A stretch of DNA of 64,000 bases from Bdellovibrionales bacterium (GTDB taxonomy: Bacteria > Bdellovibrionota > Bdellovibrionia > Bdellovibrionales > UBA1609), in the NCBI GenBank assembly GCA_020630675.1, contig JAHDIR010000011.1:1-64000 (forward strand), given 5' to 3'. This document shows positions 58,954 to 64,000 of this stretch, piece after piece. The notes under the pieces are model-generated. The model was not told where the DNA came from, did not search any database, and was given only the letters and a program-made list of their open reading frames with translations. A program made the position numbers and the translations under genes. How positions within the stretch are numbered: the first letter of the stretch is position 1; each line of letters starts with the position of its first letter.

Positions 58954-60801
58954 ATGCTCGTGGAAAAAAATGTTAAATCAGAACTGAATTGGGTCATTGC
59001 CGCCGGAGTGGTGGGCGCCGACATTGGCACATCCATATTCTATGGCACGGGCATTTTGTTTCCCATTGTCGGCTATTTAGCTCCTGTATTTGTTCTGACC
59101 ACTTGTCTAATGATGTGGCTATTTAAACGAACCTACGAAGAAGGCCTTGCTCTTAGCCCCTACAATGGTGGTGCCTACTCTATGATTCTTCGAACCATAG
59201 GTCGAAGGTTTGCTGTGCTGGCCGGAACTCTCACTTTTGTTTCCTACTTGGCGACAGCTTCAGTCAGTGCCCTATCTGGAGGGTTTTACTTAAAGTCTCT
59301 TTTTTCATTTATAGATAGCACTCATATTGTTGTTTTGGTTTCTTTTATCCCCATCCTGCTTTTTGGCCTTCTCAATGCTCGTGGCATTAAAGAGCCGGCA
59401 AAGTTAGTCACCGTGATTGCGGGCCTACATTTTTTTCTACTCATCGTGATGGGAGTTTGGGGGCTAGGTTACCTAGCGATCCATTTTGAAAGCATTGATC
59501 TAACTAAATTTTCAAACCTAAATCCAAATGGCGAAATAACTTTTCTGACTTTAGTTTATGGGTTTTCTGCAGCTTTTCTGGGCATTACAGGTTTTGAGTC
59601 TGCCGCGCAAATTATTGAAGAGCTAGAACGACCTGCCCTGCCCACTCTAAGAAAGTTATATAAAACCGTGATTATATTAGTTTCCCTAACGGCCCCTCTA
59701 ATATCTTTGCTTTGTTTAGTCATTCTCACCCAAGACCAAATTAATGGTAACTTAGAGTCTTTACTTTCTGCTTTAGCGATGACCTTAGGAGGAAAATTTT
59801 TACTCACAGTGATTGTCATTGATGCAACACTGACTTTATTTGCTGCCGTTAACACCTCTTTTGTTGGCTTTATAGGTCTTGCCACCACAATGGCCAAACA
59901 AGGAAACTTGCCTCCTATTCTTCTTTATAGAGTGGCCCATAAATATCCTAGCATTCAAGGTTACCCTGTGATCGCCCTTCCCTTTGCCTTAGTGGCCATG
60001 GTCATGTCGGCCACTGTAGCCGGTACTCTTGAAATTGCCGCCAAAGTTTATGAAATAGCTTTCTTGGGAGTTATGGTCAGTTTTTGCGTCGGCGTTGTTT
60101 TAATGAGAAATATGCCTATTCGTCATGGCACTCCAAAAGCTTATTTATCCAATTGGGTTTTAAACACTGGCCAACGAATTATCCCCATAGTTCCTTTGTT
60201 TTCAGGGATTATTTTATTCATAGCGACCCTCACTCTCCTTTTTAAAGCCAACCATGAAGTAAAACTCATGCTCACGTTGCTTTTTGCCGGTATATTGTTA
60301 GTAAAAGCCTACTATCGCTGGGGAGTTTTAGAGCACCGACTCGTTTCCCACAATGATTTAAGATTAGGCATTGGTAAGTTCAGTTCAATCACTGAATTGC
60401 CTCAGGATTTGACCAAGTTTGTTTTATGCACAGGTGGCACGGGAGCTCGCCGACTTATTAACAACACTCTTCGACAACTGTTTAAAGAACGAAAACTAAA
60501 CAAGCCTTTTGAACTACTGATTTTTCATGCCGAAGATGGCAAAGACCCAAAGGGCTTTTTCTTTGAGCAACTCATCAGAATTGTTTCCCAACAAATTGCC
60601 CCTATCTACCACCAAGATTTTATCTTAACAGTTAAAATTTTACCTGGTAAACTCGGAGAAGGATTACAGACCATAAAGAAAACAACACAAATAGACGAAA
60701 TATTTGTGGGCCATGGTAAAAACTCAAGAATTTCTGAGGAGCTTTGCGCCACCCTTTCTGAAGAACTAGAAATTAAAGTGACACAACTCACCTATAAATA
60801 A
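58954..60801 (+). CDS. APC-superfamily amino-acid permease with C-terminal cytoplasmic domain
   Basis: N-terminal GADIGTSIFYGTGILFPIVG, about 12 TM segments, GFSAAFLGITGFESAAQIIEEL. Confidence 0.85.
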   Translation: MLVEKNVKSELNWVIAAGVVGADIGTSIFYGTGILFPIVGYLAPVFVLTTCLMMWLFKRTYEEGLALSPYNGGAYSMILRTIGRRFAVLAGTLTFVSYLATASVSALSGGFYLKSLFSFIDSTHIVVLVSFIPILLFGLLNARGIKEPAKLVTVIAGLHFFLLIVMGVWGLGYLAIHFESIDLTKFSNLNPNGEITFLTLVYGFSAAFLGITGFESAAQIIEELERPALPTLRKLYKTVIILVSLTAPLISLLCLVILTQDQINGNLESLLSALAMTLGGKFLLTVIVIDATLTLFAAVNTSFVGFIGLATTMAKQGNLPPILLYRVAHKYPSIQGYPVIALPFALVAMVMSATVAGTLEIAAKVYEIAFLGVMVSFCVGVVLMRNMPIRHGTPKAYLSNWVLNTGQRIIPIVPLFSGIILFIATLTLLFKANHEVKLMLTLLFAGILLVKAYYRWGVLEHRLVSHNDLRLGIGKFSSITELPQDLTKFVLCTGGTGARRLINNTLRQLFKERKLNKPFELLIFHAEDGKDPKGFFFEQLIRIVSQQIAPIYHQDFILTVKILPGKLGEGLQTIKKTTQIDEIFVGHGKNSRISEELCATLSEELEIKVTQLTYK

Positions 60802-60814
60802 AAGGACTGCCTCT

Positions 60815-61069
60815 ATGCCAAATATTAAAGTTTACTCAAAAAACTATTGCCCCTTTTGTGATCGAGCAAAGGCGTTGCTCAAAAGAAAAGGAGCTGACTT
60901 TACTGAAATTAACCTAGAAGGTAAAACGGAAGAAATGATGGCTCTCATCAAAGAAACGGGAATGAGAACTGTACCACAAATCTTTATTGGTGATGAATTC
61001 ATCGGTGGTTTTAGTGAACTCTCTGAGCTTGATAATCAAGGCAAACTAGACGGAAAGCTCAATGCCTAA
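60815..61069 (+). CDS. grxC: glutaredoxin
   Basis: YSKNYCPFCDRAKALLKRKG, TVPQIFIGDEFIGG. Confidence 0.93.
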   Translation: MPNIKVYSKNYCPFCDRAKALLKRKGADFTEINLEGKTEEMMALIKETGMRTVPQIFIGDEFIGGFSELSELDNQGKLDGKLNA

Positions 61070-62186
61070 GAACCATCTTCCTGCGAAAAAAATAGGAATT
61101 CTTGGAGGGGGACAACTCGCTCGGATGCTTTGCCAACAAGGTCAAAAATGGGGACTAGAAATCTTTGTTTTAAGCGAAAATTCAAATGACCCGGCTGCTG
61201 TCGTCAGCTCTCATTGGGTGAAAGGCTCCATGTACAACTCTCGTCAATTAAATTCTTTTGCCTCACAAGTTGATTTAATTACCTTTGAAAGTGAATTTGC
61301 CGATGTTGGAAAAATAAAAAACTCACTAAAGGGCTCTAGGGTTACTATTCTTCCGCAACTCAAAAACATTGCCCTTTTGCAAGATCGCTTAAGTCAAAAA
61401 AAAGCTCTAGAAAAAAACAAACTCAACACATCTCCATTTATTCATGGCTCTAACGAAAACACTTATATTGATTTTTTTGAAGCTCATGGAGCTTTTGTCG
61501 CCAAAAAAAGAATGCATGGTTACGATGGCTACGGCACATATATTGTAAAAAACAAAAAAGATCTCATTGAATTTATAAAAAATCATAAAAACGACTTGTC
61601 TCAGTTTATTGCTGAAAAATTTGTTCCTTTTCAACGAGAACTATCTCTTATTGTAGCCAGAAGTAAAAACAAAAGCTTCACCCATTTTCCTGTGGTAGAA
61701 AGCTTTCAAAAAGACGCTAAATGCTTTTGGGTTAAAGGGCCCACCCAACAAAAAAGAATTCCTAGTTTAATTAAAAAAATTAAATTATTTTTAGAAAAAA
61801 TTAATTATGTCGGCGTTATTGCCTTTGAGCTTTTCGAACACAATGACCAACTGATCATTAATGAAGTGGCCCCTCGAGTTCATAATACGGGTCACCACAC
61901 TCAAGACTCTTGTAATATCGATCAGTTTTCCATGCATCTACTGTGTTTACTCGGACAAGACCTGCCCAAAGTCATTGCTCACAACAAAGGGTTTGCCATG
62001 GTCAACTTAATTGGCCAAAGTACACAATCTCCTCGTTTGGCTCTTTGTCAGCACTCCATATTGCATTGGTATCAAAAAACTCATAACAGACCAGGACGAA
62101 AAATGGGACATATCAACTCGGTGTCTCACTGTCCTGAGTTAGCCTTGAAACACTGTCTCAAAGATTACAAAGGATTCTCTTTATGA
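61062..62186 (+). CDS. purK: N5-carboxyaminoimidazole ribonucleotide synthase
   Basis: [46 protein letters not shown]. Confidence 0.94.
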   Translation: MPKNHLPAKKIGILGGGQLARMLCQQGQKWGLEIFVLSENSNDPAAVVSSHWVKGSMYNSRQLNSFASQVDLITFESEFADVGKIKNSLKGSRVTILPQLKNIALLQDRLSQKKALEKNKLNTSPFIHGSNENTYIDFFEAHGAFVAKKRMHGYDGYGTYIVKNKKDLIEFIKNHKNDLSQFIAEKFVPFQRELSLIVARSKNKSFTHFPVVESFQKDAKCFWVKGPTQQKRIPSLIKKIKLFLEKINYVGVIAFELFEHNDQLIINEVAPRVHNTGHHTQDSCNIDQFSMHLLCLLGQDLPKVIAHNKGFAMVNLIGQSTQSPRLALCQHSILHWYQKTHNRPGRKMGHINSVSHCPELALKHCLKDYKGFSL

Positions 62187-62686
62187 AAAAAACAGAAATC
62201 GCAATTATTATGGGAAGTGATTCCGACTTACCAAAAATGCAAAGTGCCCTTGATTTACTGGATAGCTTTAAAGTTTCCTACGATGTAAAAATTGTGTCGG
62301 CACATAGAACGCCTGCGATGATGCAAACTTTTGCTAAAAAAGCTCATGCTAATGGTTATAAGGTGATTATCGCCGCAGCGGGCGGAGCGGCTCACTTACC
62401 TGGCATGGTGGCATCATTGACCCCTCTTCCTGTTATTGGTGTGCCTATTTCAGCTACACAGCTCGATGGCTTAGACTCCCTTTTATCCATCGCTCAAATG
62501 CCCTCAGGTGTGCCTGTTGCTACAATGGCTGTAGACAACTCAACCAACGCAGCTTTATTTGCACTAAGAATATTAGGAACGAAATCAAAGCCTATCTTTG
62601 AAAAGCTTTTAGTTCATCAAAAAGAATTAAAAGTAAAAGTAAAAAAAATGAATCAAAAGTTAAAACGTAAGACCCGCAAGCCCTGA
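62183..62686 (+). CDS. purE: N5-carboxyaminoimidazole ribonucleotide mutase
   Basis: [44 protein letters not shown]. Confidence 0.95.
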   Translation: MKKTEIAIIMGSDSDLPKMQSALDLLDSFKVSYDVKIVSAHRTPAMMQTFAKKAHANGYKVIIAAAGGAAHLPGMVASLTPLPVIGVPISATQLDGLDSLLSIAQMPSGVPVATMAVDNSTNAALFALRILGTKSKPIFEKLLVHQKELKVKVKKMNQKLKRKTRKP

Positions 62687-63355
62687 CACTGACTTTTTAG
62701 ACGGCTGTGTGTTTTTCTTTTCGGCAGACCTTATTCGTTTAAAATTTTTAGGACAAACTTTAGATTTACCCTGTTCCTCAAGAGGTGCCAAATAGGCTAA
62801 TTTTTTTTGACTTTCATGAACAAACAAAAAGCCATCATTTAAATGGTAACTCAACTTGAAGGTCGACAAAGAGTCTAACTTGTAACCACGCCAGCACTTC
62901 AGATTTACAGAATCACTACCTTTGGGCCCCACTGAAATTTGACACTGAAACTGATCATCAGATCTCGAAGCGTATTGAATAACTGTATTTACTCCCCCTA
63001 CTTTTGAGCTTTTAACAAATTCATGTTCGCTTATGCGATTGTATTTGTGACCTAAAGAACAAATTTTAAATTGCTGAATTTCATCAAAAGTTTGCCGCCA
63101 AGTATTAGGGGTTTCCTTTTCAGAGGTCAGTGAAACTGAAGCTTGCTGTTTTTGCGATGAAGAAGTGCCAGCTGGCAAGTCCTTTAAAGTTGGTTCATCA
63201 AGGCTACTCTCATTATTAGTAATGAGTGTTGACCCTGCCGTTGGCGGATCTGGAAGCTTCTCCAAACTCTCCACAGCAAGGGCCTGTAAACTCATCAACC
63301 CACCCAATATAATAACCAACAACCATGGCCTAAAATAACTAAATTTTGTTAACAT
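62660..63355 (-). CDS. periplasmic hypothetical protein
   Basis: Signal peptide ([17 protein letters not shown]); 27-nt convergent overlap with purE 3' end. Confidence 0.6.
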   Translation of the reverse strand: MLTKFSYFRPWLLVIILGGLMSLQALAVESLEKLPDPPTAGSTLITNNESSLDEPTLKDLPAGTSSSQKQQASVSLTSEKETPNTWRQTFDEIQQFKICSLGHKYNRISEHEFVKSSKVGGVNTVIQYASRSDDQFQCQISVGPKGSDSVNLKCWRGYKLDSLSTFKLSYHLNDGFLFVHESQKKLAYLAPLEEQGKSKVCPKNFKRIRSAEKKNTQPSKKSVSGLAGLTF

Positions 63356-63601
63356 AACTATCCTTTTCTACAAACGTACAACAAGTCACAACAATAGAAT
63401 TACAATTTCAGGACCAAGATCAGCTACAACTTATTGGCATAAGGGTGATAAAAGCTCAAATACAGTAGGAAGAACTTACAACTCTTGTGACGAAAAAAGG
63501 CAATCCTAAGCTTGTAACCTGAACACAAAAAAACAGAAAGGCAATACTATGAAAACAGAAATATGATTTCTGTAAAGCTAAAAAAGGCTATAAGAAAACA
63601 A

Positions 63602-64000
63602 TTAAAAACCAGTGACGCCTTCTTCAATATCAAATTGTTTAACCTTTATATTCTGCAGTTCTTGACCGAAACTTTTTCCTTTAGCACCAATAAGGAAAAT
63701 AGATGTTTCATCATTCAGTTGCTCTGATATAGATTGCTTTATTCGTCGTCTAATTGTTTTCTTATCGCCTCTATATGTCCACCAAGATGATATTAATTTA
63801 CGTATCATACGTACTGAATAACGCTCAATTCTATGCTTACCTGATAAAATCTCTAATTTACTAAGGTTTTCTGGGTTGGGGTCTAGTTTACGCTCTGTAA
63901 TGATATTTGCTAACTGTTGTGCATTTTCACCAACATATTCATTTTGAAATTTGGGGTTTGTTTCATCCCACTCATCAACTTTATAATCACATATATCAAA
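63602..64000 (-). CDS. C-terminal part of a hypothetical protein running off the right edge
   Basis: Frame of the 63602..63808 ORF stays open to 64000 (FDICDYKVDEWDETNPKFQNEYVGENAQQLANIITERKLDPNPENLSKLEIL...). Confidence 0.6.
   Translation of the reverse strand, partial: FDICDYKVDEWDETNPKFQNEYVGENAQQLANIITERKLDPNPENLSKLEILSGKHRIERYSVRMIRKLISSWWTYRGDKKTIRRRIKQSISEQLNDETSIFLIGAKGKSFGQELQNIKVKQFDIEEGVTGF

Noticed and set aside
1-64000. CRISPR arrays, transposases, integrases, rRNA
   Set aside because: No regularly spaced repeats, DDE/recombinase motifs or rRNA signatures seen on reading the window and ORF track.

Overview
AT-rich bacterial chromosomal window with a Gram-negative envelope gene set. 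The many lipoproteins, beta-barrels and secreted repeat proteins suggest Bdellovibrionota or a relative, but this is inference only. Housekeeping genes I recognise: waaA/kdtA (truncated at the left edge), nrdA-nrdB, lgt, maf, hemB, uvrA, fur, folE2, sucA-sucB-lpd, trpS, mltA, grx, purK-purE. They are interspersed with lineage-specific envelope/secreted genes. The main candidate for an undescribed system is three translationally coupled gene pairs at 1.2-8.0, 9.95-13.75 and 13.96-17.57 kb. In each pair a predicted outer-membrane beta-barrel gene overlaps the start of a large lipoprotein gene by 11-14 nt, and at least two of the lipoproteins carry EF-hand-like Ca-binding loops. Other leads: a long imperfect hairpin RNA/IR upstream of nrdA, a structured leader upstream of the 8.65 kb gene, a minus-strand leader/sRNA with terminator upstream of folE2, a pair of paralogous six-repeat secreted proteins, a short secreted RHS-like cassette ending near a C9 homopolymer, and an internally shortened UvrA. 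No CRISPR array, tRNA, rRNA or transposase was recognised. All calls come from reading the sequence and supplied ORFs; no searches were run.
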